From positions 1 to 11,998 of the forward strand of contig JAEYWK010000127.1 of the NCBI GenBank assembly GCA_023431345.1: a stretch of 11,998 nt of DNA, written 5' to 3'. A program made the translations under genes and the position numbers. Source of the DNA: Pseudomonadota bacterium (lineage in GTDB: Bacteria; Myxococcota_A; Polyangia; Polyangiales; Polyangiaceae). Shown here in pieces: positions 6,072-11,998 of the stretch (within the stretch, counting starts at the first letter, position 1; each line of letters opens with the position of its first letter). Under the pieces are notes generated by a model. That model was not told the DNA's origin, ran no database searches, and saw only the letters and a list, made by a program, of their open reading frames with translations.

Positions 6072-7523
6072 CTAGACGCGGTAGTTGGGCGCTTCTTCAG
6101 TGATGATCACGTCGTGGACATGGCTCTCGCGCAGGCCGGCGGAAGAGATGCGGATGAACTTCGCGCCCTGCTTGAGCTCGGCGATGGTGCGGCTACCGGT
6201 GTAGCCCATGCCGGCGCGCAGGCCGCCGACCAGCTGCGCCAGGATGCTGGCGAGCGAGCCGCGGTGGGGCACGCGACCTTCGATGCCTTCGGGGACGAGC
6301 TTCTCGTCGGCGGTGCCGCCTTGCCCGTAGCGGTCACGGCTGCCCTTCTTCATGGCGCCGATGGAGCCCATGCCGCGGTACACCTTGTAGCTGCGGCCTT
6401 GGTACAGCACGAGCTCGCCGGGCGCTTCGTCAGTGCCGGCGAAGAGTGAGCCGATCATGACGCAGGAGGCGCCGGCGGCGAGGGCCTTGGTGACCTCGCC
6501 CGAGTACTTGATGCCGCCGTCGGCGATGACGGGCACGTTCTGCCGATCGGCCACCTCGACGCAGTCCGCGATGGCCGTGATTTGCGGGACGCCGATGCCG
6601 GCGACGATGCGCGTCGTGCAGATGCTGCCGGGGCCGATGCCGACCTTGATCGCGTCGGCGCCCGCGTCGACGAGGGCCTTCGCGGCCTCGGCGGTGGCGA
6701 TGTTGCCGCCGATGACCTGCACGTTCGGGTAACGCTTCTTCGTGTCGGCGACGGCGTCGATGACGCCCTTGTGGTGGCCGTGCGCGGTGTCGACCACGAG
6801 CACGTCGACACCGACCTCGATCAGCGCTTCGGCGCGCTGCACGCGATCCGCGCCCGGGCCGAGGGCGGCGCCGACGCGCAGGCGCCCCCGCTCGTCTTTG
6901 TTGGCGAGCGGGTTCCGCTCGGCTTGCAGCAAGTCTTTGATGGTGATGAGGCCGACCAGCTTGCCGCCGTCGACGACCAGCAGCTTCTCGATGCGGTGCT
7001 TGTGCAGCAGCTCGCGCGCCGCCTCCGGGCTGCAGCCGGGCGGCACGGTGACCAGCTCTGTCGTCATCAGCGCGCTCACGGGCTGATCGAGGTTCTTCTC
7101 GAAGCGAATGTCACGCGAGGTGAGGATGCCGACGGCGCTCGTACCTTCGACGACGGGTACGCCGGAGACGTCGTGCTCGCGCATCACGCCGAGCGCTTCG
7201 CGCAGCGACTGCGAAGGCCGAACCGTGACGGGGTTCATGATCACGCCGCTTTCGGCGCGCTTCACGCGATCGACCTGGCTGGCCTGCTCTTCGACGCTGA
7301 GGTTCTTGTGGATGATGCCGATGCCGCCTTGGCGGGCCATGGCGATGGCGGAGCGGGCCTCGGTCACCGAGTCCATCGCGGCGCTCACGATGGGGATATT
7401 CAGCTCGATGGTGCGCGTCAGGCGCGAACGTACATCGGCCTCAGCGGGCAAGACCTCGCTGTACGCGGGTACGAGCATGACGTCGTCGAACGTCAGGCAC
7501 TCGCGAAGATTACGGTCAAACAT
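6072..7523 (-). CDS. guaB: Inosine-5'-monophosphate dehydrogenase
   Basis: This cytoplasmic enzyme oxidises IMP to XMP with NAD+, the committed step of guanine nucleotide synthesis. At 483 residues it has the usual bacterial length. It opens with the conserved LTFDDVMLVPAYSEV (10-24). Two CBS domains are inserted in the barrel (about 94-150 and 154-205). The active-site loop GIGPGSICTTR (295-305) holds the catalytic Cys302. DGGIKYSGE (335-343), YRGMGSIGAMKKGS (382-395) and the flap Arg-Tyr pair RY at 398-399 complete the site. The C terminus carries YTGSRTIAEL, part of the K+ and substrate region. All key residues are present. guaA is not in the window, and the gene converges on its downstream neighbour, so it is probably transcribed alone. 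The conserved N terminus fixes the start at 7523, which lacks a ribosome-binding site. Confidence 0.98.
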   Translation of the reverse strand: MFDRNLRECLTFDDVMLVPAYSEVLPAEADVRSRLTRTIELNIPIVSAAMDSVTEARSAIAMARQGGIGIIHKNLSVEEQASQVDRVKRAESGVIMNPVTVRPSQSLREALGVMREHDVSGVPVVEGTSAVGILTSRDIRFEKNLDQPVSALMTTELVTVPPGCSPEAARELLHKHRIEKLLVVDGGKLVGLITIKDLLQAERNPLANKDERGRLRVGAALGPGADRVQRAEALIEVGVDVLVVDTAHGHHKGVIDAVADTKKRYPNVQVIGGNIATAEAAKALVDAGADAIKVGIGPGSICTTRIVAGIGVPQITAIADCVEVADRQNVPVIADGGIKYSGEVTKALAAGASCVMIGSLFAGTDEAPGELVLYQGRSYKVYRGMGSIGAMKKGSRDRYGQGGTADEKLVPEGIEGRVPHRGSLASILAQLVGGLRAGMGYTGSRTIAELKQGAKFIRISSAGLRESHVHDVIITEEAPNYRV

Positions 7524-7528
7524 GGCCG

Positions 7529-7556
7529 AGTGTACTCAGGATTTTCGAGCGTGCAA
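7529..7556 (-). promoter_or_regulatory. Candidate guaB promoter, possibly giving a leaderless mRNA
   Basis: On the minus strand TTGCAC (7556-7551) and TACACT (7534-7529) are separated by 16 bases. The -10-like hexamer ends only five bases before the guaB ATG, so transcription would begin at or next to the start codon. No Shine-Dalgarno sequence is present, which agrees with leaderless translation. The -35 match is weak (three of six), the -10 fair (four of six). Confidence 0.4.
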
Positions 7557-7613
7557 TCGGCGCGTCGCGACGCGATGCGGCGGCGCCGGATTTGCTGGGA
7601 AGAGCGGGGCTCG

Positions 7614-7643
7614 CTTGGCGAAGCGCTCGAGCTGCGCTTACAT
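7614..7643 (+). promoter_or_regulatory. Weak promoter-like pair before the CDF transporter
   Basis: TTGGCG (7614-7619) and TTACAT (7638-7643) are 18 bases apart, and the second ends six bases before the GTG at 7650. The matches are poor, but the position repeats the start-adjacent arrangement seen before guaB and the gene at 8792, and gives modest support to 7650 as the start. No zinc-regulator box is recognised. Confidence 0.2.
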
Positions 7644-7649
7644 GGATCG

Positions 7650-8741
7650 GTGTCCCCCTCTCACGATGACGAGCACGACCATGGCGGCCATGGGCACGGC
7701 GGCCATGGGCACGGCGCTGCGAAGGCGGTAGCCAAGGCGCCGACCGGAGGTCACGGCCACGGAGGCCACGGGGGGCACGGTCACGGCGGCCATGCGCACG
7801 GGGGACGCGGCAGCGCGCGCTCTCGGCTCAGCCTGGCGCTCGCGCTCACGTTCGGCTTCATGGGCGTCGAGGCGGTCGTCGGCTGGCTGAGCGGGAGCTT
7901 GGCGCTGCTCGCCGACGCCGGACACATGCTGGGTGACAGCGGCGCGCTGGTGCTCGCGCTGATCGCGCAGCGCGTCGCGGAGCGTCCGCGCACCGAGCTC
8001 CGGACGTACGGGCTGAAGCGCGCGGAGGTGCTGGCCGCGTTCGTGAACGGCATCGTGCTCTTCGTCGTCGCGCTCATGATCATGCGCGAGGCGGCGCTGC
8101 GCTTCATGGAGCCGGTGGAGATCCATGGGCGGCCGATGCTCTACGCGGCTGTGGCGGGCCTGTGCGTGAATTTGCTCTCGGCGCTGATCTTGATGCGCGG
8201 CGGCCAGGGCAACATCAACGTGCGGACCGCGCTCTTGCACGTGCTGTCGGACGCGCTCGGCTCCGTCGCGGCCATCATCGCTGCCGTGGGCGCGCTCTGG
8301 TTCGGCGCGCAGCGGCTCGATCCCGCGCTGTCGCTCGTGATCGCCTTGCTGGTGCTGGCGGGCGGCTACCGAGTGCTGCGCGAGACCACGGGCATTTTGC
8401 TGGAGTCGGCGCCGCCGCACCTCGACGTCGGCGCCGTCGAGCGCGCGATCTTGTCCGTTCCGGGGGTGGCATCGCTCCACGACCTGCACGTGTGGCGCAT
8501 CTCGGAGGAGCTCGACGCGCTCACCGCCCACGTGACGCTCGCGCGGGGCGCCCATGGCACCGAGGTGTGCAAGAGCGTGGCCGATCGACTGAAGTCGGAC
8601 TTCGAGCTCGAGCACGTCACGATTCAGCCGGAGGCTCCGCCGCCGGACGAGGTCGTGCCCGTACGGCTGAGTCGCGATGGCGCACCGGTCAGCACGCGCG
8701 CGCCGGGCGGCGAAAGCGCCAAAGCGCGTCGCGTTTCCTGA
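7650..8741 (+). CDS. Cation diffusion facilitator (Zn2+/Co2+-type efflux transporter)
   Basis: This inner-membrane antiporter exports divalent metal, most likely zinc, in exchange for protons. With the GTG at 7650 it has 363 residues. Residues 5-50 hold 14 histidines in HGHGG-type repeats, probably a metal-binding cytoplasmic tail. Six transmembrane helices follow between about 59 and 242. Site A residues are visible as HxxxD in helix 2 (ADAGHMLGD, His92/Asp96) and in helix 5 (HVLSD, His197/Asp201), the pattern of zinc-selecting CzcD/ZitB members. A cytoplasmic domain (about 255-330) includes SLHDLHVWRI and HVTL. The last 35 residues are a charged, low-complexity tail. The start is uncertain: ATG 7575 and TTG 7614 are in frame but add non-homologous, Arg-rich sequence, and no start has a good ribosome-binding site. 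It is divergent from guaB and 50 bp before the pspA cluster. Confidence 0.93.
   Translation: MSPSHDDEHDHGGHGHGGHGHGAAKAVAKAPTGGHGHGGHGGHGHGGHAHGGRGSARSRLSLALALTFGFMGVEAVVGWLSGSLALLADAGHMLGDSGALVLALIAQRVAERPRTELRTYGLKRAEVLAAFVNGIVLFVVALMIMREAALRFMEPVEIHGRPMLYAAVAGLCVNLLSALILMRGGQGNINVRTALLHVLSDALGSVAAIIAAVGALWFGAQRLDPALSLVIALLVLAGGYRVLRETTGILLESAPPHLDVGAVERAILSVPGVASLHDLHVWRISEELDALTAHVTLARGAHGTEVCKSVADRLKSDFELEHVTIQPEAPPPDEVVPVRLSRDGAPVSTRAPGGESAKARRVS
7683..7712 (+). repeat. Perfect 15-bp tandem duplication within the His-rich coding segment
   Basis: GGCGGCCATGGGCAC occurs twice head to tail (7683-7697 and 7698-7712), encoding repeated Gly-His-Gly units. Related degenerate units continue to about 7800. 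The segment has probably grown and shrunk by slippage, so His-tail length may differ between relatives. Confidence 0.85.
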
Positions 8742-8755
8742 GCTGCGCGAGGTGG

Positions 8756-8784
8756 TTGTGGCGGGTGCCGCGTCGCACTACCCT
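8756..8784 (+). promoter_or_regulatory. Candidate promoter of the ybjN-like/pspA operon
   Basis: TTGTGG (8756-8761) and TACCCT (8779-8784) are separated by exactly 17 bases. The -10-like hexamer ends seven bases before the ATG at 8792, so the transcript would start at or beside the start codon. No Shine-Dalgarno sequence precedes this ATG. I see no sigma54 (-24/-12) promoter of the kind that drives pspA in enterobacteria. Confidence 0.35.
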
Positions 8785-8791
8785 TCGGGCG

Positions 8792-9190
8792 ATGATCCGC
8801 ACCAGTGACGATCTCGAAGGGCAGCTCGCTCGTCTCGGACGCAGCTTCGAGCGGACCCCTGATGGCACGTTCATCCTCGCCATCGGGCCCAACCAGCCGC
8901 CAGCGGCCCTGCTCCTGGTGCCGCCGGTGCTGGTCGTCCAAGTGGCGATCGGCGAGGCGCCGAAGGATCTCACGCGAGCGGCGCCCATCTACAAGAAGCT
9001 GCTGGAGCTGAACGCGAGCGCGCTGCTGCACACCGCCTTCGCGCTCGAGAACGATCAGATCGTGCTGGCCGCCGCGCTCGAGCTCGATAACCTCGATTTG
9101 AACGAGCTCGAGGCCGTGCTGGCCGACATCGACGTCGCGCTGGGTGAGCACGTGCCGGTTCTGCGCAGCATGGTCCAATCCGCTTCCTGA
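8792..9190 (+). CDS. YbjN/CesT-fold-like small protein, PspA partner candidate
   Basis: This is a 132-residue soluble protein without signal peptide, membrane helix or cysteine. Its layout is that of the YbjN / type III chaperone (CesT-Tir) fold: an N-terminal helix (LEGQLARLGRSF, 8-19), beta strands (TFILAIG, ALLLVPPVLVVQVAI), a central helix and the LLELNASALLHTAFAL segment (70-85), further strands (QIVLAAALEL) and a C-terminal helix (LNELEAVLADIDVAL). The family call is by eye and the exact family is not certain. It precedes pspA by 14 bp. In enterobacteria the PspA paralogue YjfJ is encoded next to YjfI (DUF2170), which from memory has a comparable pattern, so a PspA-binding or adaptor role is a reasonable inference. 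The start is the first ATG after the promoter-like sequence; no ribosome-binding site is seen. Confidence 0.8.
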   Translation: MIRTSDDLEGQLARLGRSFERTPDGTFILAIGPNQPPAALLLVPPVLVVQVAIGEAPKDLTRAAPIYKKLLELNASALLHTAFALENDQIVLAAALELDNLDLNELEAVLADIDVALGEHVPVLRSMVQSAS

Positions 9191-9204
9191 GATCGAGTAA
9201 CGAC

Positions 9205-10044
9205 ATGGGCTTTTTCCAACGTCTCGCCACCCTCATCAAATCCAACCTGAACGACCTGATCAGCCGCTCCGAAGATCCGGAGAAGATGCTGAACCAGATC
9301 GTCGAGGACATGACCAACCAGCTGGGCGAGGCCAAGAAGATGGTCGCGCTCTCGATCGCCGACGAGAAGAAGCTCGAGAAGCAGACGCAGCAGGAAGCGG
9401 CGCTGGCGACCGAGTGGGAGCGGCGCGCGATGCTGGCGGTGCGGGCAGGGGACGACAACCTCGCCAAGGAGGCCCTCGCACGCAAGAAGGAGCACGAGGG
9501 GCTGGCGGAGCAGTTCAAAGACCAGTGGCAGAAGCAGAAGACCTCGGTCGACCAGCTGAAGCTCGCGCTGCGCGCGCTGAACTCGAAAATCGAAGAGGCC
9601 AAGCGCAAGAAGAACCTGCTGATCGCCCGCAAGAAGCGCGCGGAGGCGCAGAAGGCCATTCAAGAGACGATGGGCGGCCTGCGCAACGCCAGCGCGTTCG
9701 AGACGTTCGATCGCATGGCGGGCAAGATCGAGCAGATGGAGGCGGAGGCCTCCGCTCAAGCCGAGCTCAACGAGGAGTACTCGGGTGACGTGCTGGCGCA
9801 CAAGTTCAGCCAGCTCGAGCAGACCAAGGGCGCGGAGGAAGACCTGCTCGCGCTCAAGCGCAAGATGGGCCTCGCTCCGCCGGAGCCGGAGCCGGCGAAG
9901 GCGCGCGTGGAGGCGACGGTCGGCGCGGGTGGCGGTGGTGGCAGCGAAGCCGCGCTCGACGCGGCGGAGCAAGAGGAGCTGGCCCGCGCGCTCGCCGAGC
10001 TGGAAGCCGAAGAGCAGCAGGCCGCGCTGCGCATGAAGAAGTAA
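9205..10044 (+). CDS. pspA: PspA/IM30 family membrane-stress protein with C-terminal extension
   Basis: This ESCRT-III-like peripheral protein binds stressed inner membranes and forms large helical or ring assemblies. The N terminus MGFFQRLATLIKSNLNDLIS (1-20) is the amphipathic membrane-binding helix, followed by the diagnostic EDPEKMLNQIVEDM (23-36). Long charged coiled-coil helices run to about 222, with the hairpin LAKEALARKKEHE (87-99) and AFETFDRMAGKIEQMEAE (164-181) as in PspA/Vipp1. At 279 residues it is longer than E. coli PspA (222). The extra part is a Pro/Glu-Gly linker (224-246, including five consecutive Gly) and an acidic helix (247-273). Vipp1 also has a C-terminal extension, but of different sequence. 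No pspF, pspB or pspC is in the window. It lies between the YbjN-like gene (14-bp gap) and the exported CBM9-like gene (5-bp gap), so co-transcription is likely. Confidence 0.95.
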   Translation: MGFFQRLATLIKSNLNDLISRSEDPEKMLNQIVEDMTNQLGEAKKMVALSIADEKKLEKQTQQEAALATEWERRAMLAVRAGDDNLAKEALARKKEHEGLAEQFKDQWQKQKTSVDQLKLALRALNSKIEEAKRKKNLLIARKKRAEAQKAIQETMGGLRNASAFETFDRMAGKIEQMEAEASAQAELNEEYSGDVLAHKFSQLEQTKGAEEDLLALKRKMGLAPPEPEPAKARVEATVGAGGGGGSEAALDAAEQEELARALAELEAEEQQAALRMKK

Positions 10045-10049
10045 GGCTC

Positions 10050-11969
10050 ATGAAGCGCGCTCTACGCTTATTCGGGCTAGCGCTGCTGGCGGCGACGGCC
10101 CCGGCCGCCGCCGGCAGTCGCGTGATCGCGGCCGAGCCGGTCGACGACGTGAAGATCCGCATCGACGGCGATTTGCGCGAATGGCCCAACAAAATGACCG
10201 ACTTGAGCGACACGCTCGACGGCAAGCCGAGCGGCGGCGATCCGCGGGTCGCGGTCACGCTCGCCTACGACGAAGGCAGCCTCTACGTCGTGCTCAAGAT
10301 CTTCGATCAGAAGATCGTGCGCACGAGCGCGGCGGGAGCGTCGGAAGATCACGCCACGCTCTATCTGAGCTTTCCGAAAGGGCAGACCTACGCCGTTGAG
10401 CTTCACCCGGGGCAGCCGGGCAAGGTCGCGGGGTCGGTCAAGATCAAGGGCGCGAGCGTCAACGGCGCCAAGATCGTCGAAGCGCCGACGGCCAAGGGCC
10501 TCTCGGTGGAGGCGCAGATCCCGTGGACGGCGTTCCCGGAGGCGGCGCGCACGCGCGTGGGGCTGCGCGCGACCGTCACGTATACGGACGCGGACGCTGC
10601 GGGCAGCGTGAAGGCTGTCGTGGGTACGAGCTCAGCCAAGTCTGGCAAGGCGATGCCGGCGCTGCTCATGGCCAATGAGCAAGGCCTCGAAGAGTCCATC
10701 ATCAAGGCCAAGGGGCTTCCGCCCAGTCCGGCGCGCGAGGCCTACGGCAACGTCTCGGGCGACGGCATGGTCGAGCGGGTGGCGGTGTGGGGCGGGAACC
10801 TGGTCGTGATAGGTCCGCATTTCCGCGGCGGAAAAGAGTTTTATTTCGCTGACTTGGGCGTCGCAGACGCCGGCTACGTCGATCGCCTGGAGCTGGTGGA
10901 TTTCGACGGGGACGGGCGCGACGAGATCGTCGTCGAAAAACGCGTGGGCAGCGCCGATAAGTATCGGAACGTGCTCACCGTGATCAAGGTCGGCCGTGAC
11001 GATCAGCCGTTCTTGGCGTTCGCGCACGAGACGGGCATCAAGACGAGCGACGGCGAGATCAAGAACAAGGTCAAGCTGAGCCGGGCGGGCATCGAGATCG
11101 CGCAGGGCAAGGCTTCCGGCTTCGAGCCCGGATCGTTCTCGGAGGTGCAGCCGGGTGACATGGGCGCGACGCTCTTGCCGTGGCAGAGCGTCGGCAGCCG
11201 CACGTTCGCGTGGAAGGGCAAGGGCTTCGAAGCCGCCGGTGAAACGGGGTTTACGCCGAAGCAGAGCGCCGCAGGCAGCGGCAAGAAGCCGAAGCAGGCT
11301 TCTGCGAAGAGCGCCGAGCCGGCGGCTCCGCCCGCGCCGCGCCCGCCTTCCGCCGACGAGCTGCTCGATCGCGTTTACGCCTTGTACAAGAAAGATCGCG
11401 GCGTCTCCGGTAAGCCGACGTTCGATTTCGTCACCGACGTGGCGGGGGACCGCGGCCCCGAGCGGGTGCTGATCCACGGCAAAGACATCGTGGTGTTCGG
11501 GAAGGGCTTTCGGGAAGGCTTGAGCTACGCGTTCATCGCCGTGGGCGTGGCCGACCCGAAAGACATTCTGGACGCGACGGCGCGCGATCTCACCGGCGAC
11601 GGCAAGGCGGAGATCATCGTGCGCGCCGTGCTGCACGCCAAGGCCAGCAAGGCGCTCGGCGGCGACGTGGTCGATCGCCACGCGCTGATGGTCTACGGAA
11701 TTCAAGGAGACGGGCTGGTGCGCATCTTCGCCGCCGAGACGGGGCGCTCGCTCGGCAAAGATCGCATCTTGGGCGCGGTGTCGTTCACGCCCGCGAAGCG
11801 CGGCTTCGACATCGAGCTGAAGCCGTCGCGCGCCATCGGCTGGACCGAGCAGAGCTACCCGTTCCCGCCCGACACGACGACGGCGGGCGGCCTCGAGCCG
11901 CTGCTCTTGCCCTGGAGCGGCGGCACTCGGCGGTACCATTACGACGGGAAGGCGTTTGCCGGGCCGTGA
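10050..11969 (+). CDS. Exported CBM9-like protein with two tandem FG-GAP-like repeat units
   Basis: This 639-residue exported protein has a signal peptide (MKRALRLFGLALLAATAPAA, cut near 21 or 28). Residues about 31-195 resemble a family 9 carbohydrate-binding/DOMON-type sandwich: KIRIDGDLREWP (35-46), VTLAYDEGSLYVVLKIFD (69-86), and the closing strands around EAQIPWTAFP. Two homologous units follow, about 228-398 and 445-639. Each has a strand pair (RVAVWGGNLVVIG; RVLIHGKDIVVFG), a calcium-loop-like DFDGDGRDEI (284-293) or DLTGDGKAEI (513-522), and an ending LLPWQSVGSRTFAWKGKGF or LLPWSGGTRRYHYDGKAF. A Lys/Ala/Pro-rich linker (400-435) separates them. No enzyme motif is seen. The start is five bases after the pspA stop, with TAAGG overlapping that stop as ribosome-binding site. 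The function is unknown; binding of an envelope polysaccharide, with calcium-stabilised repeats, is an inference. Confidence 0.85.
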   Translation: MKRALRLFGLALLAATAPAAAGSRVIAAEPVDDVKIRIDGDLREWPNKMTDLSDTLDGKPSGGDPRVAVTLAYDEGSLYVVLKIFDQKIVRTSAAGASEDHATLYLSFPKGQTYAVELHPGQPGKVAGSVKIKGASVNGAKIVEAPTAKGLSVEAQIPWTAFPEAARTRVGLRATVTYTDADAAGSVKAVVGTSSAKSGKAMPALLMANEQGLEESIIKAKGLPPSPAREAYGNVSGDGMVERVAVWGGNLVVIGPHFRGGKEFYFADLGVADAGYVDRLELVDFDGDGRDEIVVEKRVGSADKYRNVLTVIKVGRDDQPFLAFAHETGIKTSDGEIKNKVKLSRAGIEIAQGKASGFEPGSFSEVQPGDMGATLLPWQSVGSRTFAWKGKGFEAAGETGFTPKQSAAGSGKKPKQASAKSAEPAAPPAPRPPSADELLDRVYALYKKDRGVSGKPTFDFVTDVAGDRGPERVLIHGKDIVVFGKGFREGLSYAFIAVGVADPKDILDATARDLTGDGKAEIIVRAVLHAKASKALGGDVVDRHALMVYGIQGDGLVRIFAAETGRSLGKDRILGAVSFTPAKRGFDIELKPSRAIGWTEQSYPFPPDTTTAGGLEPLLLPWSGGTRRYHYDGKAFAGP

Positions 11970-11998
11970 CGGCTTTCGGGGATAACAGGGAGGCGGGG

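Noticed and set aside
6582..7649. Long upstream extension of the CDF transporter frame through guaB
   Set aside because: The frame is open through guaB only because of codon bias; the N-terminal part is low-complexity antisense of guaB, and transporter homology begins after 7650.
7642..7731. ATG at 7642 as start of the CDF gene
   Set aside because: It is in a different frame from the transporter and leads to a stop at 7731.
10632..11939. Long 435-codon open frame on the minus strand opposite the CBM9-like gene
   Set aside because: It is Arg/Ala/His-rich with no recognisable motif, a typical product of GC-rich codon bias on the strand opposite a real gene whose domains are clear.

Overview
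The window is about 12 kb of uniformly GC-rich DNA with dense, strongly G/C-third-position coding. Codon use, Gly/Ser/Ala-rich lipoprotein linkers, an ECF sigma gene paired with a membrane protein, and a pspA operon with a long exported partner all suggest a myxobacterium (Myxococcota, most likely Polyangia). This lineage call is an inference from style; there is no rRNA or other marker. I see no mobile elements, CRISPR arrays, tRNA or rRNA genes, and no island of foreign composition. No gene-free stretch exceeds 300 bases.

Layout. (1) Positions 1-2522: a leftward, partial lipoprotein gene and a rightward pair, an ECF sigma factor followed by a single-pass membrane protein, share a 145-bp divergent control region with several palindromes. 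The lipoprotein and the exported half of the membrane protein carry the same carbohydrate-binding-like domain, so the block looks like a cell-surface signalling module. (2) 2541-3419, leftward: outer-membrane phospholipase A (PldA) with its catalytic His/Ser/Asn intact. (3) 3550-6000, rightward: the most unusual gene here. One 816-residue protein joins a pentameric ligand-gated ion channel (pLGIC; signal peptide, receptor domain with Pro-loop, four membrane helices) to a complete family 5 (oligopeptide-type) periplasmic substrate-binding protein. (4) 6072-7523, leftward: guaB (IMP dehydrogenase), convergent with the channel gene across a hairpin-forming spacer. (5) 7650-8741, rightward: a CDF zinc-type efflux transporter with a His-rich N terminus, divergent from guaB. 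(6) 8792-11969, rightward: a probable three-gene operon of a small YbjN/CesT-like protein, a PspA/IM30 protein with a C-terminal extension, and an exported CBM9-like protein with two tandem FG-GAP-like repeat units.

How the genes relate. The theme is the cell envelope: surface sensing (sigma module), outer-membrane lipid hydrolysis (PldA), a putative chemically gated channel, metal efflux, and membrane-stress protection (PspA). guaB is the only clear housekeeping gene. The fusion of a peptide-type binding protein to the periplasmic end of an ion channel is the best candidate for an undescribed system: a solute sensor wired directly to an ion channel, with no ABC permease genes beside it. The leftmost gene runs off the window edge and was found by reading the minus strand directly.
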